Source of the DNA: Halomicrococcus gelatinilyticus
Lineage (GTDB): Archaea > Halobacteriota > Halobacteria > Halobacteriales > Haladaptataceae
DNA: 64,000 nt
Reading direction: 5' to 3'
NCBI GenBank assembly: GCA_024227995.1
Contig: CP100465.1
Coordinates: forward strand, 1,054,001 to 1,118,000
Part shown: piece after piece, positions 33,540 to 42,785 of the stretch
Layout of the letters: the number at the start of each line of letters is the position of its first letter
How positions within the stretch are numbered: position 1 is the stretch's first letter
Program-made: the position numbers and the translations under genes
Notes under the pieces: generated by a model
The model's database searches: none
Told to the model about the DNA's origin: nothing
What the model saw: only the letters and a program-made list of their open reading frames with translations

Positions 33540-34640
33540 ATGGAGTACGTCCAGGAGCGGATCGCGACGCTCCACGACCTGACCGGCGACGCCCCCGACG
33601 TCCCCACCGGCGACGCCGCCGTCGTCGTTCCGATGGCGGACCGCGAACTCCAAACGCCGGCCGCCCGGCGCGTCCTCTCGGAACTGGAGGTCGTCGACCC
33701 CGGCGCGGTCGTCGTGCCGCTCCGCGCGGCCCCGGAGAACGTCGGAGCGTTCCGGGACTGGCTGGCGTCGTACGACCTGCCGACGACCCTGCTGTGGTGC
33801 AACGGGCCGGGCGTCGCCGACCTGCTTTCGACCCACGACCTCGACGGCCCGGCGGGCAAGGGCCGGGACGTCTGGCTGGCGCTCGGCGTCGCTGCCGACC
33901 GGGCCGACCACGTCGTCGTCCACGACGCCGACGCCAAGACCTACGACGCGACCTGGGTGCCGCGCCTGCTCGCCCCCGTCGCGGGCGAGTTCTCGTTCGC
34001 GAAGGGCTACTACGCCCGCGTCGAGGACGACCGCCTCTACGGCCGCCTCTTCCGCCTGTTCTACGCGCCGCTGGTGGCCGCGCTCGACGAGCGCCACGAC
34101 GCGGCGGTGCTGGACTACCTCGCGGCGTTCCGGTACGCGCTGGCGGGCGAGTTCGCCGCGACCGCCGACCTCGCTCGCGACCTCCGGATCGAACGCAAGT
34201 GGGGGCTGGAGGTCGGGACGCTCGGGGGTGCGTTCGAGTACGCCGGCACCGACGGCACCGCGCAGGTCGACCTCGGACGGTACGAGCACGACCACCGCGG
34301 CGTCGACGGCCCCGGCGGCCTCTCGGCGATGAGCGAGGGGGTCGCCGCGGCGCTGTTCCGCGTGTGCGAGGCGCACGGCGTCGCGCCCGACTACCCCTCG
34401 CTCGCGGAGCGCTACCGGGAGACGGCCGACCGGTTCGTCCGACAGTACGCGGCCGACGCCGCGCACAACGGCCTGGCGTACGACCCGGTGGAGGAACGCG
34501 AGCAGGTCGCCACCTACGCCGACGCCGTCGCGCCGCCGAGCGATGGGAGCACGCTACCCGCCTGGTCCGACGTCGCGCTGACGCCGGACGCCGTCGTCGA
34601 CGCCGCCCGACCGCGCGTCCCGGGGCAGCCCTCGGACTAG
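33540..34640 (+). CDS. GT2-like glycosyltransferase (glycosyl-phosphoglycerate synthase-like)
   Basis: A 366-residue GT-A glycosyltransferase. The nucleotide-sugar region has AAVVVPMADRELQTPAA and GKGRDVWLALGVA, followed by the metal-binding DxD motif VVHDADAKTYD. The C-terminal part with FAKGYYARVEDDRLYGRLFRLFYAPL resembles glucosyl- or mannosyl-3-phosphoglycerate synthases, which make compatible solutes or glycolipid precursors. The exact acceptor is not determinable. It ends 53 bases before the next gene, which has its own TATA box. Confidence 0.78.
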   Translation: MEYVQERIATLHDLTGDAPDVPTGDAAVVVPMADRELQTPAARRVLSELEVVDPGAVVVPLRAAPENVGAFRDWLASYDLPTTLLWCNGPGVADLLSTHDLDGPAGKGRDVWLALGVAADRADHVVVHDADAKTYDATWVPRLLAPVAGEFSFAKGYYARVEDDRLYGRLFRLFYAPLVAALDERHDAAVLDYLAAFRYALAGEFAATADLARDLRIERKWGLEVGTLGGAFEYAGTDGTAQVDLGRYEHDHRGVDGPGGLSAMSEGVAAALFRVCEAHGVAPDYPSLAERYRETADRFVRQYAADAAHNGLAYDPVEEREQVATYADAVAPPSDGSTLPAWSDVALTPDAVVDAARPRVPGQPSD

Positions 34641-34660
34641 GGGCGGGGGTCCGTTCCGCG

Positions 34661-34670
34661 ATATTTAAAC
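34661..34670 (+). promoter_or_regulatory. TATA box
   Basis: ATATTTAAAC lies 24-33 bp ahead of the ATG at 34694, a textbook leaderless archaeal promoter. Confidence 0.6.
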
Positions 34671-34693
34671 GCGCGAAGGCCGAACCGGGAGAC

Positions 34694-35227
34694 ATGGCAG
34701 AACCGCGCGTACCGGGCGGTCGCGGGGCGGAGCTGGAGCTCCCCTGCGGCGAGTCGGTGCACGTCCACGACCTCGACATGGGGATGCGGGAGTACGACTG
34801 CGACTGCGGTGACGCCCACGCCGTCGTCATGGACGTCCACCCGCCGTCCCGGTTCGTCCCAGAGTTCCTCGTCGACGTGCTCCGGGAGACGGTCGACACG
34901 GCAGACGAGACGGGGGAGTTCGGAACGATGCACGTCATGGGGGTCGTGATGGAGGAGTTCCCCGGCGAGGTCGCGAGCGAGAACGTCGAGGAGGACCAGG
35001 ACGTCGGCTACTCGCTCGTGTGGGTGACCGACTTCGACTCGCGGCGACTCCACGAGGTCGTCGTCGAACTCGTCGTCGAACTGATGGAGCACGCCGTCAG
35101 CCACGCCGACGACTCCGACGCGATGACCCAGTTCGAGGAGGCGATGCTGGACTTCGACGTGCCGGAGTTCGTCGAGCAGTACCGCCGCGAGCGCGACTTC
35201 TCCGGACCCCACGACACCGCTCGCTGA
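34694..35227 (+). CDS. Conserved haloarchaeal protein (DUF5815-like)
   Basis: An acidic 177-residue protein of unknown function. It has a CDCG motif near residues 34-37 (REYDCDCGDAH), a block RFVPEFLVDVLRETVDTADE and a helical SLVWVTDFDSRRLHEVVVELVVELMEHA. No membrane segment or catalytic motif is seen. Similar proteins of this length are widespread in haloarchaea. The start is supported by the TATA box at 34661-34670. Confidence 0.8.
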   Translation: MAEPRVPGGRGAELELPCGESVHVHDLDMGMREYDCDCGDAHAVVMDVHPPSRFVPEFLVDVLRETVDTADETGEFGTMHVMGVVMEEFPGEVASENVEEDQDVGYSLVWVTDFDSRRLHEVVVELVVELMEHAVSHADDSDAMTQFEEAMLDFDVPEFVEQYRRERDFSGPHDTAR

Positions 35228-35338
35228 CTCCGCTGGCTCTCGCGAGCACCCGTGCTGGCCCTCGCGAGCATCCTTCTCCCCGTTCCGCGCGTGCGTCTGA
35301 CACACGTCTGACGTACAACTAAGTGTGAATCGACCGGT

Positions 35339-35575
35339 ATGTCGTGCATGGACACTCTTGGGAGAGAGTTCGAGCGCATCCGGGAGGTCGTCGCCGAGGC
35401 CGACGTCGACGGACCACTGACGGCGAAGGAGATTCTGACGCTGCTCGAGGAGTGCGACGAGGAGTTCGAGAGTGCCCACGAGATAGCCACCATCCTGGGT
35501 CGACAGGCAGAGTACGGCGACGTCCGGGTCATCCGGTCGTCACCCTACCAGTACGAACTCGGCGAACGAGCGTAA
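35339..35575 (+). CDS. Small HTH-like haloarchaeal protein, unknown function
   Basis: A 78-residue acidic protein beginning MSCMDTLGREFERIREV. LTAKEILTLLEECDEEFESAHEIATILGRQAEYGDVRVI has the helix-turn-helix-wing rhythm of small winged-helix proteins, ending in a YQYELGE strand. It may bind DNA or a protein partner. It is followed 90 bases later by the Vms1-like gene. Confidence 0.7.
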   Translation: MSCMDTLGREFERIREVVAEADVDGPLTAKEILTLLEECDEEFESAHEIATILGRQAEYGDVRVIRSSPYQYELGERA

Positions 35576-35664
35576 TCGAGGCGAGCAAACGGCGATGGAC
35601 GCGGCCGACGGCACGCGCCGTCGACACCAAACCTACAAGTTCTGGCGGTACGGCCTCCTATCCG

Positions 35665-36552
35665 ATGCTAGACGAGTTGCTCGGGCGCGCGGAGCTGAAA
35701 GAACGCATCGAGGACCTCGAAGAGGAGAAGCGTCACCTCGAGCGCCAGCTGGACGCCGAACAGGAGCGCCGCTCGGAGGCCGCGACGGCCCGGCAGGACG
35801 CCGAGGAGCGGGTCAACCGGCTCGAGGACCGCGTCGCCGAACTCCAGGACCGCGTCGAGCGCCTCGGGAGCGACGACCCCGACCTCGACTACCGGGGCGT
35901 CGAGACGCTACGGGGCGACCGCCTCGACGCCGTCCTCGACCGCCTCGACGCCGTCGAGACCGGACCGGAGGAGGCGCTGACGGCGTTCGTCGGCGACGGC
36001 ATCCCCGACGAGGTCCGGTCAGCGTTCGACGACCACGCCACGCTCGTCGACCGGGCGGCACCCTGTCTCGCCGTGACCGACGACGCCGGCCTCGTCAGCG
36101 CCGCGCTCGTCCCGCCGGCTCCGCCCGAACCGTTCGTCGAGTGGGGTGACGGCTTCCGGGTGAACCGGCGCTGGTTCCAGCCCGAGGGGGAGTTCGCCCT
36201 CGCACTCGTCCGCTCGGACGTGTTCGCACTCGGGGAGTTCTCCGGCCGCGAGCGCACCGCCTTCGAGGGGTTCGAGAGCGACGTGAAGGCCGACCACTCC
36301 AAGGGCGGCTTCTCGCAGGGTCGGTTCGAGCGCCGCCGCGACGCCCAGATAGCGGAGCACGTCGAGCAGTGCCGCGAACGCATCGCGGCGCGCGACGCCG
36401 ACCGTTGCTACGTCGTCGGCCAGAAAACGCTCCTCTCGGAGTTCCACGACGAGGCCGACCGGACGGCGGCGGTCGACGCGACCGGGAACCCCGAGGACGC
36501 GCTCGACGACGCCGTCCACGAGTTCTGGACGACGCGACTGTACCGCATCTGA
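35665..36552 (+). CDS. Vms1/ANKZF1-family (VLRF1-type) peptidyl-tRNA hydrolase
   Basis: A 295-residue protein of the Vms1-like release-factor family. Members cleave peptidyl-tRNA on stalled large subunits in ribosome-associated quality control. A coiled coil (residues 8-68) precedes an eRF1-domain-2-like fold. The key loop KADHSKGGFSQGRFERRRDAQ carries GGFSQ at 214-218, with Q218 corresponding to the catalytic glutamine of Vms1, followed by the conserved basic helix. Archaeal members have no ankyrin repeats. The start at 35665 was picked because the coiled coil begins directly after it. Confidence 0.85.
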   Translation: MLDELLGRAELKERIEDLEEEKRHLERQLDAEQERRSEAATARQDAEERVNRLEDRVAELQDRVERLGSDDPDLDYRGVETLRGDRLDAVLDRLDAVETGPEEALTAFVGDGIPDEVRSAFDDHATLVDRAAPCLAVTDDAGLVSAALVPPAPPEPFVEWGDGFRVNRRWFQPEGEFALALVRSDVFALGEFSGRERTAFEGFESDVKADHSKGGFSQGRFERRRDAQIAEHVEQCRERIAARDADRCYVVGQKTLLSEFHDEADRTAAVDATGNPEDALDDAVHEFWTTRLYRI

Positions 36553-36588
36553 CGGAGGGGCGCATCCTGTTCCTGGCGCTCCGGTCCG

Positions 36589-36798
36589 TCATCCGTCCAG
36601 TTCGGCGTGGAACAGCAGGCGACCGCACTCCGGACACATCCGGGCCGTCACGTCCTTCGATTCCTTCGCGCCGAGCGACCCGAGGATGCCGTCGCGAGCC
36701 TCGTTCGTCTTCACGTGCGGGTTCCACGCGTCGCTCATGCCGAACTTCACCTGTTCCATCGTGACGTCGCAGTCGGGGCAGCGTTTCGGGCCGGACAT
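36589..36798 (-). CDS. Small zinc-ribbon protein
   Basis: A 69-residue protein with paired CPDC (residues 7-10, KRCPDCDV) and CPEC (RMCPECGRLLFH) knuckles forming one zinc ribbon, joined by about 44 residues. The name-level function is unknown; such one-domain zinc proteins are frequent in haloarchaea. It converges with the Vms1-like gene (37-bp gap) and is 42 bp from thrB in the same direction. Confidence 0.78.
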   Translation of the reverse strand: MSGPKRCPDCDVTMEQVKFGMSDAWNPHVKTNEARDGILGSLGAKESKDVTARMCPECGRLLFHAELDG

Positions 36799-36840
36799 GC
36801 GTCACGTTCGTCGAGGAAACGAGAAGGGCGTTGGGGTCGC

Positions 36841-37722
36841 TCAGCGCTCGACGACCGTCGCGCCCTTCCCGATCGCCGTCTGGTAGGCCCGCGCGTCGAC
36901 GTCCGCCTCGGCGAACGCGTCGAGCATCGCGCCCGCGACCGCCCGACGGACGTCCTCCCGGCAGACCGCCAGCACGCTCGGGCCGGCGCCGCTGATGGCG
37001 ACGCCCGTCGCGCCGGCGTCGAGGGCGGCTTCGCGCACCGCATCGTACCCGTCGACGAGCGACGCCCGCGATTCGGTGACCGCGCCGTCGCGCAGTCCGC
37101 GTCCGACGACCGCCGGGTCGTCGCGGGCCATCCCCGCCGTCAGCGTCGCGGCGTCGCCGACCGTCCGGACGTGGTCCGCGCGGGAGACGGAGTCGGGAAT
37201 TACCTGTCGCGCGTCGCGGGTCGAGACGACTGTCTCCGGCAGGCACGCCACCAGCGGGACGCTGGCGTCGATCTGCGTGACGTCGTCGTCGGTGACGACG
37301 GTGAACCCGCCGAGGATAGCGGGCGCGACGTTGTCCGCGTGCGCCTCCCCGGAGACGGCCGCCTCCCCCTCGGCGGCGACGCGGACGAGTTCGCGGTCCG
37401 TCAGCCCGCAGTCGTAGCACTCGTTCAGCGCGACGGCGGCCGCGGCGGCGCTGGCCGCCGACGACCCCAGTCCCGAGGAGGGTCGGACTCCCTTGTCGAT
37501 GCGGATGCGGGCCGGCGTCCCCAGCTCCTCGGCGACGACGCCGGCGGTGTTCTCCGTCGGGTCCTCCGGGACGTACCGACTTCCCACCCCCGTCGCCTCT
37601 ATCGTCGTCCGTTCGGCGCGCTCGACGCGCACCACGTCGGCGGGCCGTCCGAGCGCCAGCCCGAACACGTCGAACCCGCTGCCGAGATTGGCGCTCGACG
37701 CGGGTGCCCGTACGGTGACCAT
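36841..37722 (-). CDS. thrB: Homoserine kinase
   Basis: GHMP kinase phosphorylating homoserine to O-phosphohomoserine on the way to threonine, 293 residues. The N-terminus has VRAPASSANLGSGFDVFGLAL, the second GHMP motif is PSSGLGSSAA (residues 81-90), and the third is visible as GAGPSVLAV. The adjacent GEAHADNVAPAILGGF is specific for ThrB. The ATG at 37722 lies just downstream of an AT-rich TTTTTAAAT stretch (37730-37738, minus strand). Confidence 0.95.
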   Translation of the reverse strand: MVTVRAPASSANLGSGFDVFGLALGRPADVVRVERAERTTIEATGVGSRYVPEDPTENTAGVVAEELGTPARIRIDKGVRPSSGLGSSAASAAAAAVALNECYDCGLTDRELVRVAAEGEAAVSGEAHADNVAPAILGGFTVVTDDDVTQIDASVPLVACLPETVVSTRDARQVIPDSVSRADHVRTVGDAATLTAGMARDDPAVVGRGLRDGAVTESRASLVDGYDAVREAALDAGATGVAISGAGPSVLAVCREDVRRAVAGAMLDAFAEADVDARAYQTAIGKGATVVER

Positions 37723-37849
37723 GGACTACATTTAAAAACGACGACCAAAAACCTTCGCTTCGAACGGCCCGCTCTCCGGCGGTCGCGGCAATTTTTTCAT
37801 CGCACGCTCCGGTCACCGAACTCCGTCGCACGACGAACTCGTGCTCCAG

Positions 37850-38785
37850 TCACTCCTCCGACGCGGCGACTTCCTCGCGCAGCGTCGCCAGCTCGGCGAC
37901 GCGCTCGGCGTGGGCGTTGTGCTGGTGGATGGACTCGTCGTTGCTCTGTTTCATCGTCACGACGGCGTCGTCCGGCAGGTCGGGGAAGGCGTCGACGACG
38001 CCGTGGGCCAGGTCGCGCACGCAGTCCTCGACGAACTTGGCGTTCGCGTGCGCCTGGTAAGTCATGTGGTCCTCGTCCGGACGCTTGGCGAGGTTGTAGA
38101 TGCGGGCGCTCATCGAGTCGCGCGCCACCTCGATGAGTTCGTGCATGTCGACCTCGGGCGCGCCGTTGGTCTCGACGGTGAGGGTGGCGTGGCCGCGCTG
38201 GGCGTGGCCGGCCTGCGGGACCTCGCGCAGGAACTCCCTGACCTCGTCCTCCTCGACGCCGAGGTCCTGGAGCTTCTCGCGGGTGCGCTCCTCCATCATC
38301 CCCTGCGAGCAGGGGCAGACGGTCATGCCGGTGACGCGCGCGCCGATCTCCTCGGTCGTCTCCTCCTCGGTGGCAGTGGCGCTGGCGACGATGTCGACCG
38401 TCGCCTGCGTCGGTCGCTCGCTTTCGGGCGTCTCGTCGCGCACCATGAACTCCGCCTCCATGCTGACCTCCGCCTTCGTCGTGTAGTCGTGCTTGGCGAG
38501 CAGGCGCTCGGCCGCGTCGCCACAGACGTCTTCGATGCGGTAGGTCGGCTCGCTCACGGCGTCCTCCAGCACCTCGTCGACGACCTCCATGTTCCGGCTC
38601 ATGTCCGCACCCTTCCGCCAGCTCGGCAGGTCGACGAGCACGTCGAACTCCGCCATCAGGACGTAGGGACGTTTGTCGGGCCGCGCGACCTCGACGAGCT
38701 TCTCCACGCCGGTGACGCCGACGCGGTTCAGGCCGACCGTCACGTCGGGTTCCGTCGCCTGGACGTCAGGCAACTGCTCTTTCAT
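37850..38785 (-). CDS. mptA: GTP cyclohydrolase MptA (GTP cyclohydrolase I type 2)
   Basis: First enzyme of archaeal methanopterin/folate-type pterin synthesis, and in haloarchaea also a source of precursor for archaeosine. 311 residues. The Fe(II)-dependent FolE2 fold is recognised by [25 protein letters not shown], the [12 protein letters not shown] motif with the metal-site Cys, [12 protein letters not shown], and the C-terminal [21 protein letters not shown]-like element on the minus strand near 38810-38819 precedes the ATG. Confidence 0.95.
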   Translation of the reverse strand: MKEQLPDVQATEPDVTVGLNRVGVTGVEKLVEVARPDKRPYVLMAEFDVLVDLPSWRKGADMSRNMEVVDEVLEDAVSEPTYRIEDVCGDAAERLLAKHDYTTKAEVSMEAEFMVRDETPESERPTQATVDIVASATATEEETTEEIGARVTGMTVCPCSQGMMEERTREKLQDLGVEEDEVREFLREVPQAGHAQRGHATLTVETNGAPEVDMHELIEVARDSMSARIYNLAKRPDEDHMTYQAHANAKFVEDCVRDLAHGVVDAFPDLPDDAVVTMKQSNDESIHQHNAHAERVAELATLREEVAASEE

Positions 38786-38913
38786 TACGCCACACTTGTG
38801 CGAGCCGAAGTTAGAGCTTTCCGGTTCCGGAACTGAGACAGGTGAGACGCCGCCTCACGGCGGTCCGACGCCCGTCGGCGGCTTTTTGGGCAGGGGGAGC
38901 GAACGGCCGGGTG

Positions 38914-39738
38914 ATGAACGTCGGAATCGTCGCCCAGCGCGGCAACGAGAACGCGACGGACCTCGCCGGTGCCCTCTGTGAGATGCTCGACGAGGAGGAC
39001 GTCACCATCTGGGTCGACGAGGCGACCTCGGAGCACGTGGACGCCCGCGGCGTCGACGTCGACCGGATGACCGAGTGCAACCTCGTGGTGAGCATCGGCG
39101 GCGACGGAACCTTCCTGTTCGCAGCTCGCGGTGCCGGCGGGACGCCCATCCTCGGCGTGAACCTCGGCGAGGTCGGGTTCCTGAACGCGGTCGCGCCGGA
39201 GGACGCCGTCGAGGAGGTGCGCGAGACGGTCACCACCTACCGCGAGCGCGGGGCCGTCCCCTCGCGCGAGGCGCCGCGCCTCACCGCGTCCGGCGACGGC
39301 GACTGGTCGACCCACCCGGCGCTGAACGAGATCGTCGTCCTGGGTGCCCAGCGCGGCCACGGCCAGGGCGCGGAGTTCGAGGTCCAGGTCGACGGCACCA
39401 CGTACGACCGGGGGCACGCCGACGGCGTGCTCGTCTCCACGCCGACCGGCAGTTCGGCGTACAACCTGAGCGAGGGCGGGCCGCTCGTCCACCCGGACGC
39501 CGACGGCCTGGTGCTCACCGAGATGTGCGCCCGCGACCCCATGCCGCCGCTGGTCGTCGACGCCGACAGCGACATCAGCATCCGCGTGTCGAACGCGCCC
39601 CACGCGGTCGTCAGCAGCGACGGCTCCCGCAGGCAGGTCGCCGTCCCCGAGACCATCAGCGTCTCGCTGACGCCCGAACCCGCCCGCATCGCCGGCCCGG
39701 CGACGGACTTCTTCGAGGCGCTCGGGAAGCTCGACTGA
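38914..39738 (+). CDS. nadK: NAD kinase
   Basis: ATP- or polyphosphate-dependent kinase making NADP+, 274 residues. GGDGT is at residues 62-66 and the NAD-binding segment [18 protein letters not shown] is intact. SRREAPRL-like and [13 protein letters not shown] segments follow. The start at 38914 ([14 protein letters not shown]) matches the family N-terminus and lies 25-34 bp after a TTTTT-containing TATA-like element (38880-38889). The longer in-frame extension to 38842 is unlikely. Confidence 0.94.
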   Translation: MNVGIVAQRGNENATDLAGALCEMLDEEDVTIWVDEATSEHVDARGVDVDRMTECNLVVSIGGDGTFLFAARGAGGTPILGVNLGEVGFLNAVAPEDAVEEVRETVTTYRERGAVPSREAPRLTASGDGDWSTHPALNEIVVLGAQRGHGQGAEFEVQVDGTTYDRGHADGVLVSTPTGSSAYNLSEGGPLVHPDADGLVLTEMCARDPMPPLVVDADSDISIRVSNAPHAVVSSDGSRRQVAVPETISVSLTPEPARIAGPATDFFEALGKLD

Positions 39739-39787
39739 CCGTCGCTCGGCCCCTGACGTTTTTCCGGTACCGGTCGACGTTGGCGAC

Positions 39788-40876
39788 ATGGACTGGGAGG
39801 TGCTCGTCTACGGGTCGTACGGGTACACCGGCGCGCTGGTCGCCCGGACGGCGGTCGAGTCCGGCTACTCGCCGACGCTCGCCGGGCGGACGACGGAGCG
39901 GGTCGAGCGACAGGCGACCGAACTCGACCTCGACCACCGCGCGTTCAGCCTCGAACACCGGACGGTCGTCGAGGACCAGGTCGCGGCGTTCGACGCGGTG
40001 CTGAACTGCGCCGGACCGTTCTCGGCGACCGCGGGACCGCTCGCGTCGGCGTGCATCGCGACCGGCACGGACTACCTCGACATCACCGGCGAGATAGCCG
40101 TGCTGGAGAGCCTCGCCGGGCGCGACGAGGAGGCCCGGAACGCCGGCGTCACCCTGCTTCCGGCGGTGGGGTTCGACGTCGTCCCGACCGACTGCCTGGC
40201 CGCCCACCTCGCGTCGCGGCTCTCGTCGCCGACGCGACTCACCCTCGCCATCGACGGCCTGGACACGTTCTCGCCCGGCACCGGCAAGTCCATGGTCGAG
40301 GGGCTCTCCCGCCCCGCCGCGGTCCGCGAGGACGGCGAGATACGCACCGTGCCGGCGGCGGCGGAGACTCGCCGCATCGACTTCGGGCGCGGGACGAAGA
40401 CGGCGGTGTCCATCCCCTGGGGCGACGTCGCGACCGCCTACTACACGACGGGCATCCCGGACGTCCGGACGTTCGCCGCCGTGCCGGAGTTCGCCGTCGG
40501 ACTGCTGCGGCGGACGCGTCCGCTCGCGCCGCTGTTCGCCTCCGCGCCGGTCCAGCGGGCGCTGAAGGCGCTCGTCGACGCGACCGTCTCCGGGCCGACC
40601 GCCGAGGAGCGCGCCCAGGACGTCGCCCGGGTCTGGGGCGAGGTGGTCGACGACGAGGGCGACCGGGCGGCCGCACGCCTGCGCACCCCGGACCCGTACG
40701 ACCTGACCGCCCGGACAGCCGTCGTCGCGACCCAGCGCCTGGTCGCCGGCGAGGTCGCGGACGGCTTCCAGACGCCGGCGTCCGCGTTCGGCCCCGACTT
40801 CGTGCTGGAGTTCGAGGGCGTCGAGCGCGAGGACGCGACCGCGGGCGTGGGGGCGACGGCTGGTCCCGGGGACTGA
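39788..40876 (+). CDS. Saccharopine dehydrogenase-like (trans-acting enoyl reductase-type) oxidoreductase
   Basis: A 362-residue Rossmann-fold protein. VLVYGSYGYTGALVARTAVESG is the N-terminal dinucleotide motif (GxxGxxG variant), followed by LAGRTTERVER and VLNCAGPFSATAGPLASACI with TDYLDITGE. This pattern is shared by saccharopine-dehydrogenase-like proteins and the trans-acting enoyl reductase of mycobacterial lipid synthesis. Actual substrate unknown; a lipid or isoprenoid double bond is a possibility only. Confidence 0.82.
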   Translation: MDWEVLVYGSYGYTGALVARTAVESGYSPTLAGRTTERVERQATELDLDHRAFSLEHRTVVEDQVAAFDAVLNCAGPFSATAGPLASACIATGTDYLDITGEIAVLESLAGRDEEARNAGVTLLPAVGFDVVPTDCLAAHLASRLSSPTRLTLAIDGLDTFSPGTGKSMVEGLSRPAAVREDGEIRTVPAAAETRRIDFGRGTKTAVSIPWGDVATAYYTTGIPDVRTFAAVPEFAVGLLRRTRPLAPLFASAPVQRALKALVDATVSGPTAEERAQDVARVWGEVVDDEGDRAAARLRTPDPYDLTARTAVVATQRLVAGEVADGFQTPASAFGPDFVLEFEGVEREDATAGVGATAGPGD

Positions 40877-40934
40877 CGGCGACGAAGGACACTATCAACG
40901 CCCTTAATCGCGTCACCCGGCTAGACCGCTCTGA

Positions 40935-41960
40935 ATGACTGCCGCCATCGAAACCGAGAATCTACGCAAACGATACGCGGACGTGCAGGCGCTCGACGGC
41001 GTCTCGCTGTCCGTTCCGGAGGGGAGCTTCTTCGGCCTGCTCGGGCCGAACGGGGCGGGCAAGACCACCTTCATCAACGTCCTCGTCGGTCTCGTCCGGC
41101 GGAGCGGCGGCCGCGCCGAGGTGTTCGGCCACGACGTCGAGGACGACTACCAGCAGGCCCGCGACGCAATCGGCGTCGCGCCCCAGGAGTTCAACGTCGA
41201 CCGGTTCTTCCCCATCCGGGAGGTGCTGGAGCACAAGGCCGGCTACCACGGCATCCCCGAGGCGGAGGCGCGCGAGCGCGCCGACAGGGTGCTCGAACGC
41301 GTCGGCATCTACGACAAGCGGGACACGCGCTTCGACTGGCTCTCCGGCGGGATGAAGCGGCGGTTCATGCTCGCGCGGGCGCTCATCACCGAGCCCGACC
41401 TGCTCATCCTCGACGAGCCGACGGCGGGCGTCGACGTGCAACTGCGCCACGACCTCTGGGACCTCATCACCGACCTCAACGAGTCGGGGACGACCATCCT
41501 GCTGACGACCCACTACATCGAGGAGGCCGAGCGGCTCTGCGACGAGGTGGCCATCCTCGACTCGGGGTCGCTGCTGACGGTCGCGACGCCGGAGGAGCTG
41601 ATGGACCGCGGCCCCGACCGCATCACGGTGACGCTGCGCGACCCGCCGGCCTCCGCGCCCGCCGTCTCCTCGCTGCCGTCGGTCGCCGACGCGGACCACG
41701 ACGTCGAGTCGGTCGACGTGGAGGGCGACCAGCTCGTCGTCACCGCGCGCCAGGGCGGACTCGTCGCGCCGGACCTCGTCCGCGACCTCGACCGGGACGG
41801 CCACGAGATAATCGACCTCGACATCTCGCGGACGTCGCTGGAGGAGGTGTTCGTCGAGATGACCCGCGAGGCGGAGGGCGACGACGCCGGAGAGGCGGAC
41901 GACGAGGCCGCGGCCGACCCCGAGCCTGCGGTCGCCAGCGACGGAGGTGAGCGGCCGTGA
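40935..41960 (+). CDS. ABC transporter ATP-binding protein (ABC-2 type)
   Basis: ATPase of a drug/lipid-type exporter, 341 residues. Walker A GPNGAGKTT (about 39-47), signature LSGGMKRRFMLARAL, Walker B LLILDEPTAGVD, H-loop TTHYIEEAERL. A C-terminal regulatory domain is followed by an acidic tail from about residue 305. The gene overlaps its permease by 4 bases. A TATA-like CCCTTAATCG near 40900-40909 serves both. Confidence 0.93.
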   Translation: MTAAIETENLRKRYADVQALDGVSLSVPEGSFFGLLGPNGAGKTTFINVLVGLVRRSGGRAEVFGHDVEDDYQQARDAIGVAPQEFNVDRFFPIREVLEHKAGYHGIPEAEARERADRVLERVGIYDKRDTRFDWLSGGMKRRFMLARALITEPDLLILDEPTAGVDVQLRHDLWDLITDLNESGTTILLTTHYIEEAERLCDEVAILDSGSLLTVATPEELMDRGPDRITVTLRDPPASAPAVSSLPSVADADHDVESVDVEGDQLVVTARQGGLVAPDLVRDLDRDGHEIIDLDISRTSLEEVFVEMTREAEGDDAGEADDEAAADPEPAVASDGGERP

Positions 41961-42742
41961 GTCTCGTCTCCGGGCTGACGGGGTTCAAGACGCTCACGAG
42001 ACGGGAGATCCTGCGGTTCCTGCGCCGGCCGCGCAACACGTTCGTCCCGCCGTTCGTCACGAACGTCCTCTACTTCGCCGTGTTCGGCGTCATCCTCGGG
42101 GACCGCGTCGGCGTCGTCCGGGCCGACGGCCAGGCCATCCCCTACATCCTCTACATCCTGCCCGGCCTGGTCGTCCTCGGGGCCATCTCGAACGCCTTCG
42201 AGAACTCCTCCTTTTCCATCTTCCACGGCCGCTGGAACGAGTACATCGAGGAGGCGCTCACGTCGCCGATGTCGTACTCGCGGATGGTCGCCGCCTACAT
42301 CGTCTCCGGCGCGACCCGGGGGCTGCTCGTCGGCGCGCTCATCGCCGTCATCGGCGCGTTCTTCACGCCCGTCGGCGTCGCCCGCCCGCTGTACCTCGTC
42401 GCGTTCGCGCTCGTCGTCACCCTGCTGTTCTCCAGTTTCGGGGTCGTCGGCGGCCTCTGGGCGGAGGACTGGGACAACCTCACCATGATGAACCAGTTCA
42501 TCGTCCGCCCGCTCGTGTTCTTCGGCGGCATCTTCTACTCCATCACGGAACTACCGTCGCCGTACCAGGAGCTGTCGCTGCTGAACCCGATGGTGTACAT
42601 GGTCAACGGCGTCCGCTACGGCTTCCTCGGCGTCGCGGAGGTCGACCCGACGCTGTCGCTGGTCGTCCTCGCGGCGCTGACGGGCGTCGTCGTCGCCGTC
42701 GACGTGGCCCTGTTCCAGCGCGGGTACGGCCTGACGGACTGA
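41957..42742 (+). CDS. ABC-2 type transporter permease
   Basis: A 261-residue membrane subunit with six helices, partner of the preceding ATPase. It begins with GTG overlapping the ATPase stop (GTGA). The ABC-2 signature region LYFAVFGVILGD and FSIFHGRWNEYIEEALTSPMSYSRMV is typical, as is LLNPMVYMVNGVRYGFLG near the C-terminus. Substrate unknown. Confidence 0.92.
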   Translation: MSLVSGLTGFKTLTRREILRFLRRPRNTFVPPFVTNVLYFAVFGVILGDRVGVVRADGQAIPYILYILPGLVVLGAISNAFENSSFSIFHGRWNEYIEEALTSPMSYSRMVAAYIVSGATRGLLVGALIAVIGAFFTPVGVARPLYLVAFALVVTLLFSSFGVVGGLWAEDWDNLTMMNQFIVRPLVFFGGIFYSITELPSPYQELSLLNPMVYMVNGVRYGFLGVAEVDPTLSLVVLAALTGVVVAVDVALFQRGYGLTD

Positions 42743-42785
42743 CCGCGAACGCGGCTTTTTTCGGCGCTGCTGATAACCACCGAGT

